Shown here in pieces: positions 1 through 8,061 of a DNA stretch of 45,256 nt. Every line of letters starts with the position of its first letter. Position 1 is the first letter of the stretch. This DNA comes from Acidobacteriota bacterium (GTDB lineage Bacteria; Acidobacteriota; Terriglobia; Acidiferrales; UBA7541), in NCBI GenBank assembly GCA_003223325.1, contig QHYS01000053.1, forward strand, positions 5,257 through 50,512, read 5' to 3'. Under the pieces are notes generated by a model. It saw only the letters and a program-made list of their open reading frames with translations. It was not told where the DNA came from and ran no database searches. The translations under genes were made by a program, and so were the position numbers.

Positions 1-2
1 CG

Positions 3-392
3 CCTCTATTGCACGGTGTGGAGATTTATCACGGCCGGCCCATCTTCTACGATCTAGGCAATTTCATTTACAACACGCCGCCGACGTTGACTTACATTGA
101 CGAACCGATGAGCTGGGAAAGCGTGGTCGCATACGTCGAGTTTCAGGGGAAGAACGTCAAGTCGATTTCGCTTCGGCCGATCGCCTTGAATGTTGTCGGC
201 GAGGGCCAGCCCGATATTCACAACGAGTACACCAATAACCAGTTCCTTGATACACGCGGCTTGCCCGCGCCGGCGACTGGTTCGAGAGCGGGCTATATCC
301 TCCAGCGCCTGGCCGATGCGTCAAAGCCCTTTGGCACCAGGGTTGAAGTAAAGGGCGAAACGGGGGAAATAAAGCTGAAAGCCGGAAGCTAA
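3..392 (+). CDS. CapA/PgsA-type metallophosphoesterase, C-terminal part
   Basis: The open frame enters from the left edge, so only about 129 C-terminal residues are present and the start lies outside the window. The motif HGVEIYHGRPIFYDLGNFIY is the hallmark of the last conserved block of CapA/PgsA proteins (poly-gamma-glutamate capsule biosynthesis family, calcineurin-like fold). In that family it follows the metal-binding core and contributes active-site residues. The tail after it (residue 40 on) is the usual variable beta-rich end. CapA homologues are extracytoplasmic phosphoesterase-like enzymes linked to capsule or polymer synthesis, but many bacterial paralogues have no proven substrate. 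No neighbouring capB or capC is visible here, so a capsule role is not supported by context. The family call is secure; the function is not. Confidence 0.85.
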   Translation, partial: PLLHGVEIYHGRPIFYDLGNFIYNTPPTLTYIDEPMSWESVVAYVEFQGKNVKSISLRPIALNVVGEGQPDIHNEYTNNQFLDTRGLPAPATGSRAGYILQRLADASKPFGTRVEVKGETGEIKLKAGS

Positions 393-727
393 CGCGGCTA
401 TTGCTCGCGCCTGATTACACTTAGCGGCCACTTTGGAGGAGTTGGGCACGGCCCGAGCGACTTCGGCTCGATAAAACCGAGATAGTGCTCGCCTTCTTGG
501 AATCATCGGCCCACGCGATAATCCAACTCCGACGCATTGACGGACGGGCAATCCACGAGTACGCTAGGCACTCGTTTCTAGGGTGGTAGAGGCAATATCG
601 TGGTTCGGGCTGACCAATTCGAAACTCAGTTACAGCCGGCGTTCGGGTGTAGCTGTCGCTGTAGGCAGCCATTTTCGGGCGCGTGGAGGCGAATGAAGTA
701 GAAGAATACTTCTGAAAAGATCGCAAA
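393..727. other. Intergenic stretch with no recognised gene
   Basis: Short frames on both strands in this stretch have no recognisable domain, no good ribosome-binding site and many interrupting stops. I see nothing in it apart from the terminator-like hairpin at its right end. Confidence 0.5.
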
Positions 728-773
728 CGGCCACTCGCCACAGCGATATCGGGCGGTGGCCGATTTTGTTTTT
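728..773 (+). terminator. Rho-independent terminator-like hairpin
   Basis: CGGCCACTCGCC (728-739) pairs with GGCGGTGGCCG (752-762), with one bulged base and a 12-nt loop, and is followed by ATTTTGTTTTT. This is the form of an intrinsic terminator on the plus strand. It ends only about 18 bases before the GTG of the next gene, so it either insulates that gene from upstream transcription or acts as an attenuator in its leader. Seen in sequence; activity is inferred. Confidence 0.55.
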
Positions 774-790
774 AGACCGAGGATAAGCTC

Positions 791-1753
791 GTGAAATCTC
801 TGCCGATTGTCCTTCTTGCGGGATGGTTATATGCCGCCGGTTCGGGAACGCCTGTGGTTCTGGCGAATGATTTGAAAGTTGCGGACATCGATTCATGTTC
901 TCAGGCGGGAGAAAATAGCCCCTCGGATGATTCCGCGGAGGCGGCATCCACCGCCCAGGTCTCAGAATCTGCCTCGACGTCAAATAACCCCGGCGGCGCT
1001 TCCGATTTGTTCTGGAAATGGTTCAGGATGGGAGAACGCATCCAAGCCGACGAGCCGGACTGGCTTTCTCCGTTAGCGACAACGTCGGGGCGCCTCAAAC
1101 AGGAATTTCGTTATGACGTGTGGCGTCAACCTGGAACGGCTGGCGACACGGATTACAATTTCGGAGCCGGAAAAGGAATCGAATTCATTCTGGCTCCGCG
1201 CACACAACTCATGGTCGGACCTCCGCCCTATATAGCGCACCAAGGCGGCAGAACCCCCGACGGGTACGCAGACATTCCGGTGATGCTGAAAGTCGGATTG
1301 GTCGCGGCGGGACTGGGAGAGGGCGATTACCTGGTGACGCTGATCTTGAGCGCCACCGTGCCCGGAGGCTCAAACTCGATGCGCGATGCCATCATTTCGC
1401 CGGGAATTGCGCTCGGCAAAGGCTGGCGAAAATTCGATGTACAAACCACACTTGGAGGGAACCTGCCTACCGGTGCCACAACCGTGCTAGGGAGACAACT
1501 GCTTTCCAACACGGCCTTCCAGTACCGCGCGCCCTGGATGCTTTGGCCGGAGGTCGAAGTCAATTCCACATTCTTTCTCGCTGGCAAGAACGCGGGGCAG
1601 ACGCAGGTGCTCTTGACGCCGGGACTGGGGTTCGGCCGCATACGTCTTTGGCGGGCTCTGAAGTTCTCCACCGCCGCTGGCATGCAAATCGCGGCCACAC
1701 GCTTTCACACCTACAATCACCGTGCGGTCTTTTCCGTTCGATACTCTTTCTGA
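791..1753 (+). CDS. Exported outer-membrane beta-barrel protein
   Basis: This 320-residue protein starts at GTG, with GAGG eight bases upstream. Residues 1-25 form a signal peptide (hydrophobic core, cleavage after VVLA). Residues 30-75 are a Ser/Ala-rich low-complexity linker. The rest alternates polar and hydrophobic residues in short strands (for example ILAPRTQLMVGPPPYIA), with glycine-rich turns. It ends in VRYSF with a C-terminal Phe, the usual recognition signal for Bam-assembled outer-membrane barrels. The pattern resembles the transporter/MetA-pathway-of-phenol-degradation barrel group found in Acidobacteria and Proteobacteria, which is mostly uncharacterised. A passive porin or solute-channel role is possible but unproven. 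It stands alone between a terminator and an IS110 relic, with no operon partner. Confidence 0.7.
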   Translation: MKSLPIVLLAGWLYAAGSGTPVVLANDLKVADIDSCSQAGENSPSDDSAEAASTAQVSESASTSNNPGGASDLFWKWFRMGERIQADEPDWLSPLATTSGRLKQEFRYDVWRQPGTAGDTDYNFGAGKGIEFILAPRTQLMVGPPPYIAHQGGRTPDGYADIPVMLKVGLVAAGLGEGDYLVTLILSATVPGGSNSMRDAIISPGIALGKGWRKFDVQTTLGGNLPTGATTVLGRQLLSNTAFQYRAPWMLWPEVEVNSTFFLAGKNAGQTQVLLTPGLGFGRIRLWRALKFSTAAGMQIAATRFHTYNHRAVFSVRYSF

Positions 1754-1828
1754 GTGGTCGAGGGACTGATAACGGCATTCTCGGCAACTGCGATTTTGAA
1801 GCGCCCACAATCCGAGAGGGGACGCAAT

Positions 1829-1934
1829 ATAAAAGGGCGCCCTCTGGAGTAGGTATTGAGCGTTCGCCGCTCAATACCTACAAAAAGGAGCACCCTCTAT
1901 GCTGAGCACGAAATATATCGGGATGGATGTTGCT
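1829..1934 (+). mobile_element. IS110-family left-end relic with start of transposase
   Basis: A perfect 14-bp hairpin (1849-1862 pairing with 1868-1881, loop TTCGC) sits just after the palindrome AGGGCGCCCT (1834-1843). Next come a strong ribosome-binding site (AAGGAG at 1885-1890) and ATG at 1899. The encoded MLSTKYIGMDV is the conserved N-terminus of IS110-family DEDD transposases. After about 11 residues the match stops and the frame runs into unrelated sequence, closing at 2024. The element is therefore cut off almost at its start codon. The same palindrome-plus-hairpin arrangement recurs near 37.8 kb. In characterised IS110-group elements the noncoding end upstream of the recombinase encodes the bridge RNA; whether this hairpin belonged to one is inference. 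Confidence 0.65.
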
Positions 1935-2005
1935 CCACATCTTCCCGCCATGCGGCGTCAACGTCAGACGGTTATAGCTGGGGGTTGTGGTAGAGTTGCG
2001 GTCCG

Positions 2006-3169
2006 ATGCGGATTTTCGTTCTAGGAGCCGGTGTCACCGGCTCCTTCCTCGCACGCCTACTCGCTCGTCAGGGACATACAGTCTGGTGCGGTGATCGCGA
2101 CATCGAACGCGCGCGCCGATTCCTCGGCAAGAAATCCGAAATCGAAATTCGTGACGCCAACGCACGGAATCTCTGGTCCATCGTCCGTGCCGCGCAAAGC
2201 GCCCACCTCATCGTCAACGCGTCCCCTGCCATCTTCAACCGAATCGTCATGCGCGCGGCGCTACGCCTGCGGTCGCATTACCTCGATCTTAATTCGCACC
2301 TGGCTGCCAATCCGTTCAAACCCGAGCAATTCCAATTTCACGAGCGCTTCGTCGCCAAGAACCGCCTCGCGTTAATCTGTACCGGCGTAGCGCCCGGTCT
2401 TACAAACCTTCTCGCCGCACGCGCCGCCGAACTGCTCGATTCGGTCGAATCGATTCACATCCGCCTGTTCGAAAGCACCGAAAGCAAGGACCCGATTTCG
2501 ACTTGGTCCGCCGAGGTGGCATACGACGCGGCTATTTCGCGTCCGGTCATTTATCGCAACGGTCGCTTCGCCCTTGCTCGCCGTTTCGATGAGCGAGAAC
2601 TTTTTCGTTTCCCTCCTCCGATCGGCGAAACGCCAGTTTATCTCGCCGCGCAAGACGAAGTCTGTATGCTGCCTTACGTGATGAAGGTTTGCGATATAGA
2701 TGCAAAAATCGGCGGGAACGATTTCGAGCGGTTGCGCCGCTGGTATCGGCAGGGCCGCCTTAACCGCTCTCAGGGCATTATCCGCAAGCGCTTTCCCCAT
2801 ACTCCGACGCCGCGGCACGTCGCTAAACTCATCCGCGAGGGCACTCTCGAAAATGCCCGCTTTGCCGCTGCGGTTGTAGTCCGCGGCAAAAAACGCGACG
2901 AGCCACTCCTCTTACGTTGGGATGCAAGTTTCCCCAGTCTTTACCGGCTTCGTCAGCACGGCTCAATATCGACGCCGATCGCCTACGCGAGCGCTCAACT
3001 CGCCGCACTCTTCATCAGGAACTTCCCGCGCCATTTAGCGGGCGTAATCGGTCCTTCGACGCTACCGCTAGCGATACGCCGCGCCATTCTCGCCGAGGCC
3101 CGCTCGCACGACTTCCGCATCAAGCTGAAAATCACTCGACTGAAAATAGACGAAGAAGACGACTTCTGA
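2006..3169 (+). CDS. Saccharopine dehydrogenase-like NAD(P)-binding oxidoreductase
   Basis: This 387-residue protein begins with a clear Rossmann fold: a beta strand, then GAGVTGSFLARLL (GxGxxG, residues 7-19), and an acidic residue after strand 2 (CGDRD) that would bind an adenosine ribose. The segment IVNASPAIFNRIVMRAAL, followed by HYLDLNSH and the Gly-Leu-Thr-Asn block GVAPGLTNLLA, matches the saccharopine dehydrogenase/LYS9-like superfamily, whose members act on amino-acid adducts or related metabolites. The C-terminal third is Arg/Lys-rich and diverged. Substrate cannot be assigned. The ATG overlaps the tail of the truncated IS110 frame, so the promoter region of this gene has been replaced by, or fused to, the IS relic. 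The alternative of an ornithine cyclodeaminase-type enzyme is less likely. Confidence 0.7.
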   Translation: MRIFVLGAGVTGSFLARLLARQGHTVWCGDRDIERARRFLGKKSEIEIRDANARNLWSIVRAAQSAHLIVNASPAIFNRIVMRAALRLRSHYLDLNSHLAANPFKPEQFQFHERFVAKNRLALICTGVAPGLTNLLAARAAELLDSVESIHIRLFESTESKDPISTWSAEVAYDAAISRPVIYRNGRFALARRFDERELFRFPPPIGETPVYLAAQDEVCMLPYVMKVCDIDAKIGGNDFERLRRWYRQGRLNRSQGIIRKRFPHTPTPRHVAKLIREGTLENARFAAAVVVRGKKRDEPLLLRWDASFPSLYRLRQHGSISTPIAYASAQLAALFIRNFPRHLAGVIGPSTLPLAIRRAILAEARSHDFRIKLKITRLKIDEEDDF

Positions 3170-3431
3170 TTATGTGAAGGTCTCGGGCCGGGCTCAGCGG
3201 CCTCCCAATTCACGCCACCGGCCGCTATAGACCAGCCCAAACCGCGCTAGCTGTGTGGGTGTGCGGAGCACGTGGTTAGGGATCTACCTCCATGAGGCTC
3301 GAGGGCTAGCAAGCCGCGATACCAGCTTCGGGCCCCGTAAGCCGAAGGACCATCGGCGGTCTCAGCAACCGCGAGGGACGTTCTCCCCGGGCCATGTCTG
3401 CGGCGGATTCATGCCGACGCAGATTGGGCTC

Positions 3432-3926
3432 TCACTGGTCCTTTCCGCCTAACTGTATGCGAAAGCCGTCTGGATCCTTGATGTCGAGACTGTTCGCGGT
3501 CGACTGCACCTCCAGGCCGCGACGCTTTAGCTCGGCCCCCACCGCACCCCTAACACTCTTATCTTTGTCCCAGTCGGCAATTGTGAAGCAAATGTGGTCG
3601 ATGATTGGCGTGTTGGCGGACTGCCGGGTATGAAAAATGACCAGCGATTCGCCAACTGCGAGATTGGCTTTTTTCCCGTCGTCTAACACGACCTTCATCC
3701 CGAACAGATCTGCATACCAGTCGCGGCTCTTGGCGTAATCGGCCACCTGATAGCCTACATGGTTGAGATACGCGGTTTTGACTGTGTGGCTATCTGCCGC
3801 GGCTGCCGGCGCCGCGCTCGCAGCAGACGCCGCCGTTGCGGCTAGCGCTAGGCTCTGAATCAGCTGACGCCGGGTCATCTTTCCCTGTTCAAACTTCTGA
3901 AGCAGCTCTGCGATGAGGTGTTCCAT
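3432..3926 (-). CDS. Exported VOC-superfamily (glyoxalase-fold) protein
   Basis: The start is placed at the ATG giving MEHLIAELLQKFEQGKMTRRQ, because AGGAG lies seven bases upstream; the ATG two codons earlier would be almost on top of that site. The product is 164 residues. Residues 1-20 form an amphipathic helix, then a twin-arginine-like TRRQLIQSLALAATAA signal and an Ala-rich region follow. From residue 48 there is a single VOC domain: LNHVGYQVADYAKSRDWYADLF, a lid strand, then DHICFTIAD, and the end DIKDPDGFRIQL typical of the last strand. This architecture is common in Acidobacteria. VOC enzymes use a metal held by His/Glu of paired domains; with one domain, a homodimer is expected. Substrate unknown. 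An upstream extension to 4061 is open but has no start signal. Confidence 0.75.
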   Translation of the reverse strand: MEHLIAELLQKFEQGKMTRRQLIQSLALAATAASAASAAPAAAADSHTVKTAYLNHVGYQVADYAKSRDWYADLFGMKVVLDDGKKANLAVGESLVIFHTRQSANTPIIDHICFTIADWDKDKSVRGAVGAELKRRGLEVQSTANSLDIKDPDGFRIQLGGKDQ

Positions 3927-4238
3927 TGCCATGCTCCTCGAACTCGCAATCTTGTTTCGGAATTTCGGATTCGGCCTTCCCTTGGGGCCGCAGCATAACC
4001 TGATCCGCTTCATGGTTTCAAGCGACAAGCGTAGCTCTCGTAGTGGATGTGGTGTCTCCATTTGTCAGGTAGCGGACCTAATTGCAGATGGGTTCAATAC
4101 AAAGGAACTGGCGAACACTTGGTGATCGATGTAAGCCTGATCCAATTCGGCCCAAGCTAACGAGTCGAAACTTAGGCTGTCCGACGGGAGAAATGTGTCA
4201 CACGATGGCCGCGGCTGCGACGAGCGCGTGCGCGTTAT

Positions 4239-5738
4239 CTACACAATGCCCGGGCGCTTCTTACCGAAGCCAGTGGCCTGTTCGAACGCATGCGCCATTT
4301 GTAGGACGCTGAAGTCTTCTTTGTCGCGACCAACGATCTGCACGCCGACCGGAAGTCCCTCAGGCGTAAAACCGCCCGGCACCGAGGCCGCCGGATTGCC
4401 CGTCGCTGAGATATACCAGCAGGACTTCATCCAGTCGATGTAGTTATCGAACTTCACGCCAGCGATCTCTGTTGGGTATGGCGTGTTGACGTCGAATGCC
4501 GGCAACTGCGTGGTGGGCAGAACGAAGTATGCGTACTTTTCTAGGAATACCTGAAAGCGCCGCCAGAGCTGGCCGTGGGCGGTCTCAGCGTGCGCTAGAT
4601 CCACACCTGTCAGTCGCAACCCTTCCTCGATCTCACCCTTGAGCGTATCCTTGAAAGCGTCGGGGTGCTCCTTGAGCCGTGCGGCGTAGGTATTCGCCGA
4701 ATTCCAGGAGCGCAGCACGCGAAATGCCGTTTCCGCGGGGCCGAAGTCCGGCTCCGCCTGCTCGACGATGCACCCCAGCGATTCAAATGTCTTCCGGTGC
4801 CCATCCACCACGGTGCGCACCCGCCTGTCGAAGGGCACCCCGCCCAGGTCCTTGAACCAGGCCACCCGCACACCTTTGAAGCTGCGGCCGAGCGGGCGCA
4901 CGAAAAGTTCTCCCGGTTCGTTGATGGAGAGCGGAGCGCGGGAATCTGGCCCCGCGATCGTGCTCAGGACGAAGGCGAGGTCGGCCACCGAACGCCCCAG
5001 GCATCCCGAGGTACTCAGCGTCGACCACGCGAATGCCGCTTTTGGGTTCGGTACGCGGCCGATCGACGGCCGGAAGCCAACCACGTTGCAGAATGCAGCG
5101 GGATTGCGCAGCGAACCCCCGGTATCGGAACCGCTGACAACGGGCGCGAGCCCGCAGGCCAACGTGACGGCGGCGCCGCCCGAAGATCCGCCGCATGTCT
5201 TCGTCAGGTCGTAGGGATTGTGCGTCGTGCCGAAGACCTTGTTGAATGTCTGCGATCCCGCGCCGAATTCTGGCGTGTTGGTCTTGCCAATGGTGATCGC
5301 GCCCGCGCGCCGCATCCGCTCGACAACAATATCGTCTTCGGTGGGGATGTAGTCTTTATAGAGCAGCGATCCAAATGTAGTGCGGATGCCGCGTGTTTCG
5401 AGCAGGTCCTTATGCGCGACAGGCAGACCATGCAGCGGGCCCAGAGTTTCTTTGTGCGCCTGCATCTCATCGGCCTTCGCGGCAGCGTCGGCGGCCATTT
5501 CCGCCACCAGAGTCACGATGGCATTGACCTCCGGGTTTACACGCTCGATCTGTTTCAAATGCGCCGCCAATGCTTCACGCGCCGACAGCTTCTTGGTGCG
5601 GATCATCCGGGCCATCTCGACTGTGCTCATAAAACAAACGGAGGGAGCGATGGCCTGAGTCTCGAGGGTACGCTCGAGGAGAAACGCACCCGCCATTCCC
5701 AGTAGGACTTCGCGGCGGGTTGGATGGTTCTCACTCAT
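4239..5738 (-). CDS. Exported amidase of the amidase-signature family
   Basis: This 499-residue protein has a twin-arginine-like leader (TRREVLLGMAGAFLL, residues 7-21), so it probably acts outside the cytoplasm. The amidase-signature core is complete: Lys110 in PVAHKDLL, the cis-Ser in TCGGSSGGAA (around 185) and the nucleophile Ser209 in SGSDTGGSLRNP. These form the Ser-cisSer-Lys triad of GatA, FAAH and bacterial amidases. The C-terminal block SVPGGFTPEGLPVGVQIVG is also typical. The family hydrolyses amides of varied acids; because this copy is exported and not next to gatB or gatC, a role in tRNA amidation is unlikely. It stands about 100 bases from the ABC-F gene on the same strand and may be co-transcribed with it. 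Confidence 0.85.
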   Translation of the reverse strand: MSENHPTRREVLLGMAGAFLLERTLETQAIAPSVCFMSTVEMARMIRTKKLSAREALAAHLKQIERVNPEVNAIVTLVAEMAADAAAKADEMQAHKETLGPLHGLPVAHKDLLETRGIRTTFGSLLYKDYIPTEDDIVVERMRRAGAITIGKTNTPEFGAGSQTFNKVFGTTHNPYDLTKTCGGSSGGAAVTLACGLAPVVSGSDTGGSLRNPAAFCNVVGFRPSIGRVPNPKAAFAWSTLSTSGCLGRSVADLAFVLSTIAGPDSRAPLSINEPGELFVRPLGRSFKGVRVAWFKDLGGVPFDRRVRTVVDGHRKTFESLGCIVEQAEPDFGPAETAFRVLRSWNSANTYAARLKEHPDAFKDTLKGEIEEGLRLTGVDLAHAETAHGQLWRRFQVFLEKYAYFVLPTTQLPAFDVNTPYPTEIAGVKFDNYIDWMKSCWYISATGNPAASVPGGFTPEGLPVGVQIVGRDKEDFSVLQMAHAFEQATGFGKKRPGIV

Positions 5739-5836
5739 AGCGCTGTGAGTTTATCACGCGGCGGTGTTTTTAGCCGGGCGCGCGGATTAATCTCGAACAG
5801 GCTCCGCGCAGCACAAGCAGTTCTTGAGTCGGCGAG

Positions 5837-7798
5837 CTAATCCATCTCAGGCGACGGTAACTCTGATTCGTCCGAAGGGCACTCCCTTTCAAGGGTGACC
5901 ACAAGCTGCTCCCAGCTCTCTGTCATCTCCTTCAGGCGAGTGCGGCGTTCGTCGATCAGCGCGGCAACTCGAATGGATTCCTCCGCACTCTTGAAGTTCC
6001 CCAGCTCCAGTTCCAAGCTGGTGATTTCCGTCTCGCAACGGGATATCTCCTGTTCTAACTCGTTGCGGTGCTTTTCCATTTTGCGCACGGAAATTGGAAT
6101 CGGCCTCTTGGGGCGCGTTTTCTGCTCATTAGAAGCCCGCAGTTCACGAGCTTCTACCTTACCGGATGAACCTGCCGCCTCCGCTGCAAGCCGTTCCCTT
6201 TGCCACAGGTAGTCTTCGTAATTACCCGGATAATCCTGAAGCCTACCGCTTTCGATCTCAAAGATGCGGGTAGCCAGTTTGTTGATGAAGTAGCGGTCGT
6301 GCGAGACGAATACGACTGTTCCGGTGAACTTCCGCAGCGCTTCGAGTAGCACATCCTTGGCCTGCAGGTCGAGGTGATTGGTGGGCTCGTCAAGCAACAG
6401 GAAATTCGCTGGGCGCAGAAGCATTCGCGCGAGCGCGTAGCGATTGCGTTCACCACCCGAAAGCACGCCGATGCGCTTGAATACATCATCATCCGAAAAG
6501 AGGAAAGAGCCAAGCAAGGTGCGCAGCCGCGTCTGGTTGCTTACGGCTGTGGGGGCAAAGCTCGTGAGATCATCAATCAAGCGAGCGTCCGGATCGAGCG
6601 CCTTGTACTGGTCTTGCGCGAAGTAATCGCGTTCAACATTGTGCCCCAGGCGGAAGTCGCCCTTCGTCACCAGTTCCAACCCGGACAGCAGCTTGATGAG
6701 CGTGGACTTCCCAGCACCGTTAACGCCCACTAACGCTACACGGTCCCCCCGGCTGAGTACAAAGCTCACTCCGTCGAATACTCTCTTCTCACTATAACTC
6801 TTGGCGACGCCCTGCAACTCCGCCACCATGCGCCCGCTCAAAGGAGGCTGTGGGAACGAGAAATGAATGTCTTTCTCCTCCCCGGGAAGTTCGATTCTTT
6901 CTATCTTCTCCAGCTCTTTGATTCGGCTCTGCACCTGTCTGGCCTTCGTAGCCTGGTAACGGAAACGATTGATAAAGGTTTCCAGGTGATGGATGTGCTC
7001 TTGCTGGTTTCGGTAGCTTGCTTCGAGCTGGGCGCGGCGTTGCGCCTTTTGTTGGAGGTAGCGGTCGTAATTGCCGGTGTAGAAATATGTGCGGCGGTTC
7101 CAGATTTCCAGGATCTTGCTCACTGTGACGTCTAGAAAATACCGGTCGTGAGAGACCAGAACGAAAGCGAAAGGATAATCGTTCAGGTATTGCTCTAGCC
7201 AATTGCGGGCTTCGAGATCCAGGTGATTGGTCGGCTCATCGAGCAGCAACAGATTGGGCTTGGTCAAAAGAAGCTTGGCTAACCCTACGCGCATTTGCCA
7301 ACCGCCGGAGAAATCCTCTATCGGGCGGGCCGAGTCTTCGCGCGAAAAGCCCAGGCCGTTGAGCACCGCGCCCACTTGTGCTTCCAGCGAATAGCCATCG
7401 CTTCGTTGGAATTCAGTCTCGATCCGATGGTAGCGGTCAGCAACTTTCTGATATTCATCGCTATCCGCGTCAATCTCCGCCATCTTGTGAGTGAGTGCTT
7501 CCATTTCCTTTTCAATGTCGAGCAGACGCCCAAAAACCGAGAGGCATTCCTCTAGGACGGTGCGGCCGGAGAGCGATAAGCCGTCTTGGGGAAGGTAACC
7601 GGTGGTGGTGCCCTTGGCGGCGGAAAGAGATCCTTCGTCGAGGACTTCTATTCCCGCCAGTACCTTCAGCAAAGTCGATTTGCCTGTTCCATTCCCGCCC
7701 ACGAGCCCGACACGCTCGCCGGGCCCCACGACCCAGTTGAGGCCTTGGAAGAGAGTTTTAGAACCGAAATGTTTTCCCGCTGACGAGAGTTGAATCAT
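5837..7798 (-). CDS. ABC-F family ATPase (ribosome-associated translation factor type)
   Basis: The start MIQLSSAGKHFG is chosen because the first ABC strand begins there; the frame is open upstream to 7876 but that part has no homology. The 653-residue protein has two ABC cassettes and no membrane domain. Cassette 1 has Walker A GGNGTGKST (34-42), signature FSGGWQMR and Walker B LLLLDEPTNHLDL. Cassette 2 has GVNGAGKST, LSGGERNR and FLLLDEPTNHLDL. Between them lies a charged interdomain linker (RYQATKARQVQSRIKELEKI), and a coiled-coil C-terminal tail follows (last 90 residues). That layout is the ABC-F group (Uup, YheS, YdiF, EttA), whose linker reaches into the ribosomal E/P site. The tail favours a Uup/YheS/YdiF-like member over EttA. 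Antibiotic-resistance function cannot be read from sequence alone. Confidence 0.88.
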   Translation of the reverse strand: MIQLSSAGKHFGSKTLFQGLNWVVGPGERVGLVGGNGTGKSTLLKVLAGIEVLDEGSLSAAKGTTTGYLPQDGLSLSGRTVLEECLSVFGRLLDIEKEMEALTHKMAEIDADSDEYQKVADRYHRIETEFQRSDGYSLEAQVGAVLNGLGFSREDSARPIEDFSGGWQMRVGLAKLLLTKPNLLLLDEPTNHLDLEARNWLEQYLNDYPFAFVLVSHDRYFLDVTVSKILEIWNRRTYFYTGNYDRYLQQKAQRRAQLEASYRNQQEHIHHLETFINRFRYQATKARQVQSRIKELEKIERIELPGEEKDIHFSFPQPPLSGRMVAELQGVAKSYSEKRVFDGVSFVLSRGDRVALVGVNGAGKSTLIKLLSGLELVTKGDFRLGHNVERDYFAQDQYKALDPDARLIDDLTSFAPTAVSNQTRLRTLLGSFLFSDDDVFKRIGVLSGGERNRYALARMLLRPANFLLLDEPTNHLDLQAKDVLLEALRKFTGTVVFVSHDRYFINKLATRIFEIESGRLQDYPGNYEDYLWQRERLAAEAAGSSGKVEARELRASNEQKTRPKRPIPISVRKMEKHRNELEQEISRCETEITSLELELGNFKSAEESIRVAALIDERRTRLKEMTESWEQLVVTLERECPSDESELPSPEMD

Positions 7799-8061
7799 GG
7801 GTGCTGAATTTGCCGCGCAGTCGCAGACTGAGATATGGACTAACCGTGTTTCAAATATATCAGTCTGGCTGCTCATCGGGCGCCGGAGAGACGTACGGGC
7901 ACCTAGGAGTTAGTCTAATAGAGCCTCATCGATGCTGCTTGGGCAGCTTCGGCTGCTTGCCCGCCGCTCGTGCCAATATACTGCATCGTCGAAGTGATGC
8001 TCCGAATTTAACGAAGCTGGTTCCCAGCGGTTCCGAGCGGCGCGGGGCATGTAGCGGCCGC

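Noticed and set aside
1120-1905. Plus-strand open frame of 261 codons
   Set aside because: It overlaps the outer-membrane barrel gene in another frame and is Arg/His-rich; the barrel frame has the signal peptide, ribosome-binding site and barrel pattern.
4665-5705. Long plus-strand open frame of 346 codons
   Set aside because: Antisense to the amidase gene with its complete catalytic triad; no homology or ribosome-binding site on this strand.
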